This document shows positions 8,598 through 16,243 of a stretch of 64,000 nucleotides of DNA, piece by piece. The stretch is taken from assembly GCA_963820955.1 (NCBI GenBank), contig CAWGCA010000031.1, positions 1 to 64,000 on the forward strand, in the 5' to 3' direction. This DNA comes from CAWGCA01 sp963820955. GTDB lineage: Bacteria > Pseudomonadota > Gammaproteobacteria > Chromatiales > Chromatiaceae. Numbering within the stretch: the first letter of the stretch is position 1; every line of letters begins with the position of its first letter. The position numbers were made by a program, and so were the translations under genes. The notes beneath the pieces were generated by a model. That model was not told the DNA's origin, did no database searches, and saw nothing but the letters and a program-made list of their open reading frames with translations.

Positions 8598-9554
8598 TCA
8601 GGGGATAGCAACCATGTCCAGCAGGCGGGCGACGAAATTTTCGTTGGTCACCCCTTCGGCTTCTGCTTCAAAGGTGAGCAGCACCCGGTGACGCAGGATC
8701 TCAGGGGCTACCTTCTGGATATGAACCGGTGATACGAAGGCCTCGCCATCGAGCCAGGCCTGGGCACGGGCACAGCGGGCAAGTGCGATGGAGGCGCGCG
8801 GTGAGGCGCCGAAGCGGCACCAGCGGGCCAGTGTGTCGTCGTAGACCCCTGGATTGCGGGTGGCCTGAATCAGGTCAACGATATAGTTGTTCAGTTTGGG
8901 ATCAAGGAACACATTGGCGACGTCTTTGCGCATGCTGAACAGGTCGGCCTGGGAAAGTTTTTTGGCTGGCGGTGTAGGCTGCTTTTTCTGCTGCTGGCTG
9001 TCCAGTTCCAGGATCGCAAGTTCCTCGTCCCGGCTGGGATAGTCGACCCAGACCTGCATCAGAAACCGGTCCAACTGGGCCTCAGGGAGGTGGTAAGTCC
9101 CCTCTTGTTCGATCGGGTTTTGGGTCGCCAGCACCATGAACAGTTCGGGTAACGGATAGGTGCGCTGGCCCACGGTTATCTGGTATTCGCCCATCGCCTC
9201 GAGCAGTGCCGATTGCACCTTGGCAGGTGCCCGGTTCACCTCGTCCGCCAGCAGGATGTTGTGGAACAAGGGACCCGGGCGGAACTCGAACTCGCCCTTC
9301 TCATGCCGATAGATATCCGTGCCGATCAGATCCGAGGGGAGCAGGTCAGGGGTGAACTGCACACGGTGGAAGTCACCTTCTATTGCCTCGGACAGGGCTT
9401 TTACAGCGGTGGTCTTGGCCAGACCGGGCATCCCCTCAACTAGCAGGTGGCCGTTGCTGAGCAGGCAGACCAGCATGCTGTCGATGAGCTTCTGCTGGCC
9501 GATGACGCGGGTTGCGAGATGCTCCCGTACGGTATCTAGGTCTTTGGGGTTCAT
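8598..9554 (-). CDS. MoxR-family AAA+ ATPase
   Basis: A 318-residue AAA+ ATPase, first gene of the seven-gene operon. Walker A is GMPGLAKTT (residues about 38-46), Walker B is LLADEVNRAP (about 100-109) and sensor 1 is ATQNPIEQEGT. The C-terminal lid carries the ASPRAS motif. This is the standard MoxR length and layout. The family acts as chaperone-like ATPases on VWA-domain partners, which are encoded downstream here. The 200-bp gap upstream to argF must hold its promoter; I see no clear consensus. Its neighbour argF is transcribed in the same direction. Confidence 0.95.
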   Translation of the reverse strand: MNPKDLDTVREHLATRVIGQQKLIDSMLVCLLSNGHLLVEGMPGLAKTTAVKALSEAIEGDFHRVQFTPDLLPSDLIGTDIYRHEKGEFEFRPGPLFHNILLADEVNRAPAKVQSALLEAMGEYQITVGQRTYPLPELFMVLATQNPIEQEGTYHLPEAQLDRFLMQVWVDYPSRDEELAILELDSQQQKKQPTPPAKKLSQADLFSMRKDVANVFLDPKLNNYIVDLIQATRNPGVYDDTLARWCRFGASPRASIALARCARAQAWLDGEAFVSPVHIQKVAPEILRHRVLLTFEAEAEGVTNENFVARLLDMVAIP

Positions 9555-9755
9555 AGGCGACTACTGATATCTGGTTGCGGACTGGTATTGTGCCAGACTT
9601 TTGGTGGGTCTTTGTCGAGCAATGGCACTATATTAACTCATTATCCTCTTCTTTTCTGGCGGTGGATGCAAGTATCAGCCGCCTTCTCCCAGTTCTGAAA
9701 GACGGCCGGATTTGGCCGGGGCCAAAGAGGATATTGTCGCTGCTGACGGCTTGGA

Positions 9756-10679
9756 TTAGCTGCTTAGCAGTAGTTCCAGCAGCGCCTTCTGGGCATGCAT
9801 CCGGTTCTCCGCCTCACTCCAGACCACACTTTGTGGGCCGTCGATGACGGAAGCGCTTACCTCTTCGCCCCGGTGTGCAGGGAGACAGTGCATGAACAGG
9901 GCGTTTCTGTCGGCTCGCCGCATCAGCTTGTCATCGACCTGGTAGCCACTGAAGGCTCGTTCCCGTTTGGCCTGTTCGCTCTCCTGTCCCATACTGGCCC
10001 AGACATCGGTGACCACCAGGTCCACCCCTTTGGCGGCTTCCATCGGGTCGCGGATTATCCGGCACTGGCCGGCGGCTGGTTCCAGGATTTTGGGGTTCGG
10101 GTCATAACCCTCCGGGCAGGCTATATTCAGCCTGAAGTCAAACTGGCGGGCGGCGTTGATGTAGGAATGACACATGTTGTTGCCATCCCCGATCCATGCC
10201 ACGCTTTTAGCGGCGATATCACCCCGCTGTTCGAAATAGGTCTGCATATCTGCCAGCAACTGGCAGGGGTGCAGCAGGTCGGTCAGGGCGTTGATTACAG
10301 GCACCCGCGAGTAGGCTGCGAACAGTTCAAGTGTGGCATGGTCGAAAGTACGGATCATGACGCAATCGACCATTCTGGAAAGCACTCGGGCGCTGTCTTC
10401 GATCGGCTCCCCGCGTCCGAGCTGGCTGTCCCTCGGGGATAGAAAGAGGGCATGTCCCCCGAGCTGGGTCATACCCACCTCGAAGGAAACGCGGGTTCGG
10501 GTCGAGGATTTCTCAAATATCATACCGAGGCTGCGGTTCTGCAGCGGCGTATGCTGCTGGCCCTGCTCGAGCATCTTTCTCAACTCGGTGGCGCGGGCGA
10601 CCAGCCGTCGCAGCTCTTCCGGCGTCAGGTCCATCAGGGAGAGGAAATGCCTGGGTGTGGTTCTTGTCTCTTTGTCCAT
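9756..10679 (-). CDS. argF: Ornithine carbamoyltransferase
   Basis: A 307-residue anabolic ornithine transcarbamoylase, which makes citrulline from ornithine and carbamoyl phosphate in the cytosol. The carbamoyl-phosphate loop SSTRTRVSFE (residues about 53-62), the DxxH-type region LLHPCQLLADM and the ornithine/Cys loop MHCLPAHRGEE (about 264-274) are all intact. The start ATG lies 21 bp downstream of argD, so the two form an arginine biosynthesis operon. The length is typical. The stop is followed by about 200 bp before moxR. Confidence 0.97.
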   Translation of the reverse strand: MDKETRTTPRHFLSLMDLTPEELRRLVARATELRKMLEQGQQHTPLQNRSLGMIFEKSSTRTRVSFEVGMTQLGGHALFLSPRDSQLGRGEPIEDSARVLSRMVDCVMIRTFDHATLELFAAYSRVPVINALTDLLHPCQLLADMQTYFEQRGDIAAKSVAWIGDGNNMCHSYINAARQFDFRLNIACPEGYDPNPKILEPAAGQCRIIRDPMEAAKGVDLVVTDVWASMGQESEQAKRERAFSGYQVDDKLMRRADRNALFMHCLPAHRGEEVSASVIDGPQSVVWSEAENRMHAQKALLELLLSS

Positions 10680-10700
10680 CGTGCAAATGGTCCGTTCCGT

Positions 10701-11891
10701 TCAGGGGCCGGTTTCGCCCTGCTCAAGGAAATCAATCAACAGGGTGGAAAGAATCTCGATCAGCTGGAGCGCCTCTGCGTCATTCAGTATGAGGGGAGGC
10801 AGTAGCCTGACGGTTCGTTCCGCCGTGACATTGATCAGCAGTCCCCGGGCCAAAGCCTGGGATACCAGCACTGCGCAGGGGCGATCCAGTTCGATGCCGA
10901 TCAAAAGCCCTTGGCCGCGAATCTCCTCGATGCCTGCAACGCCTTCCAGGGCATCTGCGAAACCACGCAATAGATTGGTGCCCAGAACCTCCGCTCGGGT
11001 GACCAGATTCTGCTCATCCAGCGTATCGAGTACCGCCATCGCCGCGGCACAGACCAGAGGGTTGCCGCCAAAGGTCGAACCGTGGGCACCTGGTCCGAAT
11101 ACCTCGGCTGCCTCGCCTCGGGCCAGGCATGCCCCGATGGGAACGCCGTTTCCCAGGCTTTTAGCCAGGGTCATGACGTCGGGCAGTATGCCATTGTGTT
11201 GATGGGAAAACATACGGCCACTGCGGCCCATGCCGGTTTGTATTTCATCCAGCATCAGCAGCCAGTTCTGACGATCACAGAGTTCACGCAGTTGGTTCAG
11301 GTAGTTTTCCGGGGGGATATTGATGCCGCCCTCGCCTTGGATGGGTTCGACCAGTACCGCAATTGCGTTGGGGGTGGTCTCCGCGACGGTAAACAGGCTC
11401 TCAATATCGCCATAAGGAACACGGACAAAACCCTGTACCAGGGGTTCGAAGCCGGCCTGCACCCGGCGGTTTCCGGTAGCGGACAGAGTGGCCAGGGTTC
11501 GTCCGTGGAAGCTCTGCTCCATTACCACGATAACCGGGTTGTCTATACCCCGTCTGTGGGCATGCAGCCGGGCAAGTTTGATTGCCGCTTCGTTGGCTTC
11601 GGCACCCGAATTGGAAAAAAACACCCGGTCCATGCGGGCGGAACGAGTCAGTCGGTCTGCCAGCTGTTGCTGCAGCGGTATCCCGTATAGATTGGATGTG
11701 TGGACCAGCGTCCCGGCCTGCCGGCAGATGGCCTCCGTGACAGCGGGGTGGGCGTGTCCCAGGCCGCATACGGCGATGCCGGACAGGGCGTCGAGATAGC
11801 GTTTGCCGTTTTCGTCCGAGAGCCATGCACCCTCTCCCCGCTGAAAACTGACCGGCAGCCGTTGGTAGGTGGCCATCAATGTTTCCGCCAT
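10701..11891 (-). CDS. argD: Acetylornithine aminotransferase
   Basis: A class III PLP aminotransferase that transfers the amino group from glutamate to N-acetylglutamate semialdehyde in arginine synthesis. It may also act on succinyl-diaminopimelate semialdehyde for lysine. The open frame runs to 11966, but the homologous N-terminus starts at MAETLMATYQRLPV (ATG 11891), giving 396 residues. The PLP-binding lysine is in LAKSLGNGVPIGA, with the preceding LLMLDEIQTGMGR carrying the pyridine-binding Asp. It is the first gene of argD-argF, with a good sigma-70 promoter about 105 bp upstream. Confidence 0.96.
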   Translation of the reverse strand: MAETLMATYQRLPVSFQRGEGAWLSDENGKRYLDALSGIAVCGLGHAHPAVTEAICRQAGTLVHTSNLYGIPLQQQLADRLTRSARMDRVFFSNSGAEANEAAIKLARLHAHRRGIDNPVIVVMEQSFHGRTLATLSATGNRRVQAGFEPLVQGFVRVPYGDIESLFTVAETTPNAIAVLVEPIQGEGGINIPPENYLNQLRELCDRQNWLLMLDEIQTGMGRSGRMFSHQHNGILPDVMTLAKSLGNGVPIGACLARGEAAEVFGPGAHGSTFGGNPLVCAAAMAVLDTLDEQNLVTRAEVLGTNLLRGFADALEGVAGIEEIRGQGLLIGIELDRPCAVLVSQALARGLLINVTAERTVRLLPPLILNDAEALQLIEILSTLLIDFLEQGETGP

Positions 11892-11995
11892 ATCCGCTTC
11901 TCTGCTTCTGGCGCCTCTGGACGCAGCTAAAAACACAAAAGGCAGCCCCGCCACAGCCCGGGCCACCCATTTTTGTGCGAGTGAGAAAACCGATA

Positions 11996-12024
11996 ATTCT
12001 ATCGGTCGTACCTGTTGATGGCAA
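11996..12024 (-). promoter_or_regulatory. Sigma-70 promoter of argD-argF
   Basis: On the minus strand TTGCCA (12024-12019) is followed after 17 bases by TAGAAT (12001-11996), a good sigma-70 match. The predicted start is near 11989, leaving a leader of about 98 bases before argD. No clear ARG box (ArgR site) is visible. Confidence 0.6.
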
Positions 12025-12052
12025 CAATTGGGGGATTTTTGGCAGGGAATGC

Positions 12053-12080
12053 TTGTAGCTAACGGTTTGAGGCCTTATCT
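12053..12080 (+). promoter_or_regulatory. Possible rnpB promoter
   Basis: TTGTAG (12053-12058) and TTATCT (12075-12080) are separated by 16 bases and lie about 13 bases before the predicted 5' end of RNase P RNA. The match is weak, but position fits. It diverges from the argD promoter. Confidence 0.4.
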
Positions 12081-12092
12081 TTAGGGGTGAAT

Positions 12093-12560
12093 GGGAGTCG
12101 GCCGGATGGTCGCTGTTTCATCGCTGTCTCACCCGTTGGGCGGTGGTGGAAGAGAGGAAAGTCCGGGCTCCATGGGCAGGGTGCCAGGTAACGCCTGGGG
12201 GGCGCGAGCCTACGGAAAGTGCCACAGAAAATATACCGCCCAGCATCCATCTCTCTGCAATTTTACGGTGACTTCCGGCAGGAAGGGCGTCGCTGGAAAA
12301 TGAGGTCCGGCGCGGTAGAGGGCAGAGGGGTGGGTGTTGGGTAAGGGTGAAATGGTGTGGTAAGAGCGCACCGCGTCACTGGTAACAGTGACGGCAGGGT
12401 AAACCCCACCCGGAGCAAGACCAAATAGGGGGGCAGGTGGTTTGATCCACCACGTGTGGCCCGCACGGCCCCCGGGTAGGTTGCTACAGGTGTGCGGCGA
12501 CGCACACCGTAGATGAATGGCCATTCTCGACAGAACCCGGCTTACAGGCCGGCTTCCATT
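12093..12560 (+). ncRNA. rnpB: RNase P RNA (M1 RNA), class A
   Basis: The catalytic RNA that matures tRNA 5' ends. Universal elements are present in order. They include GAGGAAAGTCCGGGCTC (CR-I), ACAGAAAATATACCGCC, GGTAAGGGTGAAA (P10/11 region), GTAAGAGCGCACCGC, and the CCACCCGGAGCAAGACCAAATAGG segment in parts. The 3' end is GATGAATGGCC then ACAGAACCCGGCTTA. The terminal helix P1 forms between GGAGTCGGCC (from about 12093) and GGCCGGCTTCC (to about 12558). The P12 arm is enlarged: 12239-12258 pairs with 12322-12341 over 20 continuous pairs including G-U, with a further hairpin inside. Several open frames across this region are shadows. Confidence 0.96.
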
Positions 12561-12733
12561 CTCTAATTATTCCTCAAAATAAAACCCGCCCGACTTTTTA
12601 GTCTGAGAAATTACTTTAAGTGCGCATTTTATGGGCATGTTTTAATGTGATTTGTTATTTTAATTCCTCTCAGTTTGCCTCGTAACCCCCTGTCTTTAAA
12701 GGAACTTTACTCTGTTTTGGTGGGTTGATTTTC

Positions 12734-12763
12734 TTGACAAGGGGGTAATCTGCTACCTATTAT
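12734..12763 (+). promoter_or_regulatory. Sigma-70 promoter of the dcw cluster (Pmra)
   Basis: A perfect -35 TTGACA (12734-12739) is followed after 18 bases by TATTAT (12758-12763), placing the start near 12770 and a leader of about 60 bases before mraZ. This should be the main promoter for the cell wall and division cluster. Confidence 0.75.
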
Positions 12764-12801
12764 GGGTTTAAGTGGTAAAAAGTGGAAAATATTGGAAAAG
12801 G
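12762..12801 (+). promoter_or_regulatory. MraZ-type operator: four phased 10-bp repeats
   Basis: Four direct repeats follow each other at exactly 10-bp steps: ATGGGTTTAA, GTGGTAAAAA, GTGGAAAATA, TTGGAAAAGG. MraZ is known to bind TGGGN repeats with 10-bp phasing just upstream of its own gene. Here the first repeat overlaps the -10 box and the others cover the transcription start, as expected for autorepression. Confidence 0.7.
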
Positions 12802-12830
12802 AATTCCTGGGTAGGTAGGGGAGCCAAATT

Positions 12831-13286
12831 TTGTTTCGTGGTGTCAACAGACTCAACCTGGATGCTAAGGGGCGTCTTGCGATTCCGACCCGTTACCGGG
12901 AGCGGCTGCGGGAATGCTGTGCCTCTGAGTTGGTCGTCACCGTTGATCTCGATCATTGCCTCCTGATCTACCCCATGCCGGAATGGTATGAGATCGAACG
13001 CAAGCTGATGAAGCTTCCTTCCTTCAGCAAGCCTGCCCGACAGCTGCAGCGCCTGCTGGTCGGGCATGCCACCGAGACTGAGATGGACGCTCAGGGGCGC
13101 GTGCTCCTGACGCCCCCGTTGCGCGCTTTTGCCGGGCTGGATAAACACGCGGTGTTGATCGGTCAGGGCAATAAACTGGAGCTCTGGGACGAAGTTCGCT
13201 GGAACGAGCAGCGCGATAGCTGGCTGGAAGAGGTTGACCTGGAGCAGCTGGACCTACCCTCGGACCTGGAAACCCTGTCGATCTGA
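12831..13286 (+). CDS. mraZ: Transcriptional regulator MraZ
   Basis: A 151-residue SpoVT/AbrB-fold DNA-binding protein with two MraZ domains. The first contains the DAKGRLAIPTRYR motif (about residues 11-23) and the second DAQGRVLLTPPLR (about 84-96). It represses the dcw promoter through the phased repeats just upstream. The start codon is TTG at 12831, with AGGGGAG about eight bases upstream; no ATG gives the conserved FRGVNRLNLD N-terminus. It is the first gene of the cluster, and rsmH follows after two bases. Confidence 0.96.
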   Translation: MFRGVNRLNLDAKGRLAIPTRYRERLRECCASELVVTVDLDHCLLIYPMPEWYEIERKLMKLPSFSKPARQLQRLLVGHATETEMDAQGRVLLTPPLRAFAGLDKHAVLIGQGNKLELWDEVRWNEQRDSWLEEVDLEQLDLPSDLETLSI

Positions 13287-13288
13287 CT

Positions 13289-14224
13289 ATGGGGCAGCCT
13301 AAGGAACATCAAGCGGTGCTTTTCACGGAAGCGCTTACGGCCCTTCGTATTCTACCCTCAGGGAGATATGTGGATGGAACCTTTGGTCGGGGCGGGCACA
13401 GCGGTGCCATTCTCGCGGCGCTGGGGTCGGAGGGGGGGCTGTTGGCGATCGACAAGGACCCGGTCGCGGTCACCTTCGGCAAAGCGCTGTTTGGAGGGGA
13501 CTCGCGTTTCGTGATCGAGCAGGGCTCCTTTGCCATGCTGGTTCGCTTTGTCCGTCAGATCGGATGGTACGGAAAGGTCAACGGTATCCTGCTCGATCTG
13601 GGTGTTTCTTCACCCCAGCTGGACAACGCAGAGCGGGGGTTCAGTTTTATGAACGACGGCCCCCTGGATATGCGCATGGACAACAGCAGCGGCATGACGG
13701 CCGCTCAGTGGCTGGCAAAGGCGGAGGTTGGGGATATTGCTCAGGTTATCAGAGATTACGGTGAGGAACGGTTTTCGAAACGCATTGCCCGCGCCGTTGT
13801 CCACGCCAGGCAGCAAGCGCCGATAACAACTACAGGTCAGCTGGCTGAGATCATCGCAGCCGCCGCGCCTATCCGAGAGAAAGGGAAACATCCGGCCACT
13901 CGGAGCTTTCAGGCTATCCGAATTTTCATCAATGCAGAGCTGGCCGACCTGCGCGAGTGTCTGCGACAAACTCTCGGAGTTTTGGCCCCCGAGGGGCGGC
14001 TGGCGGTGATCAGTTTTCACTCCCTGGAAGACCGGATCGTCAAGCGTTTCGTTCGTGACAACGTGCGCGGTGATGCCTTTCCCCCTGGTGTGCCCGTTAC
14101 CCACGATCAGATGCGCCCGAAACTGAAGTCGATAGGCAAGGCGATTCGACCAAGCGCCGGAGAAGTGGAAAACAATGCCCGGGCCCGCAGCGCCGTACTG
14201 CGGGTTGCGGAGCGTTTGGCATGA
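13289..14224 (+). CDS. rsmH: 16S rRNA (cytosine-1402-N4) methyltransferase
   Basis: A 311-residue SAM-dependent methyltransferase (MraW) that modifies C1402 in the ribosomal decoding site. The N-terminus (HQAVLFTEAL), SAM loop DGTFGRGGHSGAIL (about 29-42), DLGVSSPQLD (about 99-108) and the C-terminal VISFHSLEDRIVKRF are all conserved. It starts two bases after mraZ and overlaps ftsL by 4 bp (ATGA), consistent with coupled translation in the dcw operon. Confidence 0.97.
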   Translation: MGQPKEHQAVLFTEALTALRILPSGRYVDGTFGRGGHSGAILAALGSEGGLLAIDKDPVAVTFGKALFGGDSRFVIEQGSFAMLVRFVRQIGWYGKVNGILLDLGVSSPQLDNAERGFSFMNDGPLDMRMDNSSGMTAAQWLAKAEVGDIAQVIRDYGEERFSKRIARAVVHARQQAPITTTGQLAEIIAAAAPIREKGKHPATRSFQAIRIFINAELADLRECLRQTLGVLAPEGRLAVISFHSLEDRIVKRFVRDNVRGDAFPPGVPVTHDQMRPKLKSIGKAIRPSAGEVENNARARSAVLRVAERLA

Positions 14225-14493
14225 GTCGCCGGCAGCTGAGCCTGGTGATTTTGATGGGGTTGCTGGTGGTGGTGACGGCGGTGGCGGTAGTGCATTCGAA
14301 ATACGCCTCGCGCAAATATTTTGTGGAGCTGCAGACTTTACGTGATGAGCGGGACCGTCTCGACGTGGAATGGGGGCGTCTGCAGTTGGAGCAGAGTACC
14401 TGGGCTACCCATGGGCGGGTGGCGCGGATCGCGAATGCAAAATTGAAAATGCGCATACCCTCAGCGGATGAGGTGGTGGTGATCAGGCCTTAA
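14221..14493 (+). CDS. ftsL: Cell division protein FtsL
   Basis: A 90-residue bitopic membrane protein. It has a short cytoplasmic start, one membrane helix (about residues 6-24, LVILMGLLVVVTAVAVV), then a periplasmic coiled-coil region with heptad-like spacing (LQTLRDERDRLDVEWGRLQLE). It forms the FtsQLB complex that activates septal wall synthesis by FtsW and FtsI. The family is poorly conserved in sequence; the call rests on size, topology, coiled coil and position between rsmH and ftsI. It overlaps rsmH by 4 bp. Confidence 0.93.
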   Translation: MSRRQLSLVILMGLLVVVTAVAVVHSKYASRKYFVELQTLRDERDRLDVEWGRLQLEQSTWATHGRVARIANAKLKMRIPSADEVVVIRP

Positions 14494-14494
14494 G

Positions 14495-16243
14495 ATGGCA
14501 GCCAGAAAACGCAATAAACAGAAGAACCCCGCGTCGGCACCGAGCTATCGGGCCAGGCGCATAACCTTGTTGGCGCTGCTCGGTCTATCGGCAGTGGCGC
14601 TGGCGTGGCGCGCCGTGGATCAGCAGATTTTCGAAACGGATTTTCTGCAGAACGAGGGGCAGCGCCGGCACCTGAGAGTGATGGATGTGTCTGCCCATCG
14701 GGGCATGATTACCGATCGCATGGGGGAGCCGCTGGCCATCAGTACTCCGGTGGAGTCGATCTGGGCGAACCCGCGCGTACTTTCCCCCGACCGTCGTACC
14801 CTGGCACCGCTGGCAAAATTGTTGGATAGAAAACTGGACGATCTGCGGCAGTTGCTGGCGAGGCGCAGCGACCGCTCCTTCGTCTATCTCGAGCGGCAGG
14901 TCCCCCCTCATCTGGCGGAGCAGTTCAGCCGCATGGTGCGGGAGCAGGAGATTCGCGGCGTGGGGTTGCAGCGGGAATATCGACGCTACTATCCGGGAGG
15001 CGAAGTATTCGGTCATGTGGTTGGGTTCACTGATGTGGATGACCAGGGGTTGGAGGGGCTGGAGCTCGCCTTCGACCAATGGCTGCAGGGCACGTCGGGC
15101 AGAAAAAGGGTCATCCGTGACGGTCATGCCCGGGTGGTCAAGAATGTAGAGAGCATTCGCGAACCCGAAGAGGGCAAGAACCTGGTATTGAGTCTCGATC
15201 GCCGGTTGCAGTTCCTCGCCTATCGTGAGCTCAAGGCGGCAGTGAAGCAGCACAAAGCCAAGTCCGGGTCCATCGTGATCCTGGATGCGGTCACCGGCGA
15301 GGTGCTGACGATGGTTAATCAGCCCGCCTACAATCCTAACGGGTCGAAACAGGGGGGGCGGGGCCGATTGCGCAACCGGGCAGTAACGGATGTGTTCGAG
15401 CCAGGATCAACTATGAAGCCCTTTACCGTGGCGGCCGCACTGGAGTCGGGTCGCTATCACCCGCGCACCCGGATCGACACCACGCCGGGCACCATGAAGG
15501 TGGGGAGGCATCAGGTCAAGGACGCCCGTAACTATGGGCAGATCGACGTCGCCACCGTTATCCGTAAATCCAGCAACGTCGGGGCGAGCAAGATTGCGCT
15601 GGATATGCCGCGCAAAGATCTCTGGCGTTTCTTTTCCCGGTTGGGCTTTGGTGAGTCGACAGGTTCCGGCTTTCCGGGAGAGGCGGATGGGCAGCTGACA
15701 CCCTATCAGCGCTGGGCCAGTATTGATCACGCGACGCTCTCCTTTGGCTATGGTCTTTCCGTCACCCCGTTGCAGTTGGCCCGCGCCTATGCCGTGCTGG
15801 CGGCGGGCGGGATCCGTCGTCCTGTCTCGCTGCTGCGGCTGGAGCGGGCGCCGGAAGGGGAACGGCTGATGGGCGCAAAGACTGCGCGGGCGGTCCTGTC
15901 CATGATGGAGGCCGTGGTTTCGAAAGAGGGCTCGGCGCCGGGTGCGGCGGTAGCCGGATACCGCGTGGCCGGCAAAACAGGCACGATCAAGAAAAGCGTA
16001 GCCGGCGGCTATGCCGAAGACCGGTATGTGGCTGTATTTGCCGGGACAGCCCCCGCTACTGCGCCCAGACTGGTGATGGTGGTAATGATCGATGATCCCG
16101 GCGCCGATAAATATTACGGCGGCCAGGTGGCGGCGCCGGTCTTTGCCAAGGTGATGGCAGGGGCCCTGCGATTGATGAATATCACGCCGGATGGACTGCC
16201 TGCAGAGGGTGTCCGTTTGGTCAGCGCCGGGGTCGATCAATGA
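14495..16243 (+). CDS. ftsI: Septal peptidoglycan transpeptidase FtsI (PBP3)
   Basis: A 582-residue class B penicillin-binding protein that cross-links septal peptidoglycan. It has a short basic cytoplasmic N-terminus, a membrane helix (about 24-42), the PBP dimerisation region starting at HRGMITDRMGEPLA, and the transpeptidase domain. Active-site motifs are STMK (Ser about 305), SSN (in RKSSNVGAS) and KTG (in VAGKTGTIKK). It works with FtsW and is activated by FtsQLB and FtsN. The start is two bases after ftsL; the stop overlaps murE (ATGA). Confidence 0.97.
   Translation: MAARKRNKQKNPASAPSYRARRITLLALLGLSAVALAWRAVDQQIFETDFLQNEGQRRHLRVMDVSAHRGMITDRMGEPLAISTPVESIWANPRVLSPDRRTLAPLAKLLDRKLDDLRQLLARRSDRSFVYLERQVPPHLAEQFSRMVREQEIRGVGLQREYRRYYPGGEVFGHVVGFTDVDDQGLEGLELAFDQWLQGTSGRKRVIRDGHARVVKNVESIREPEEGKNLVLSLDRRLQFLAYRELKAAVKQHKAKSGSIVILDAVTGEVLTMVNQPAYNPNGSKQGGRGRLRNRAVTDVFEPGSTMKPFTVAAALESGRYHPRTRIDTTPGTMKVGRHQVKDARNYGQIDVATVIRKSSNVGASKIALDMPRKDLWRFFSRLGFGESTGSGFPGEADGQLTPYQRWASIDHATLSFGYGLSVTPLQLARAYAVLAAGGIRRPVSLLRLERAPEGERLMGAKTARAVLSMMEAVVSKEGSAPGAAVAGYRVAGKTGTIKKSVAGGYAEDRYVAVFAGTAPATAPRLVMVVMIDDPGADKYYGGQVAAPVFAKVMAGALRLMNITPDGLPAEGVRLVSAGVDQ

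Noticed and set aside
12059..12530. Short frames across 12.06-12.53 kb on both strands
   Set aside because: They lie inside the RNase P RNA gene.
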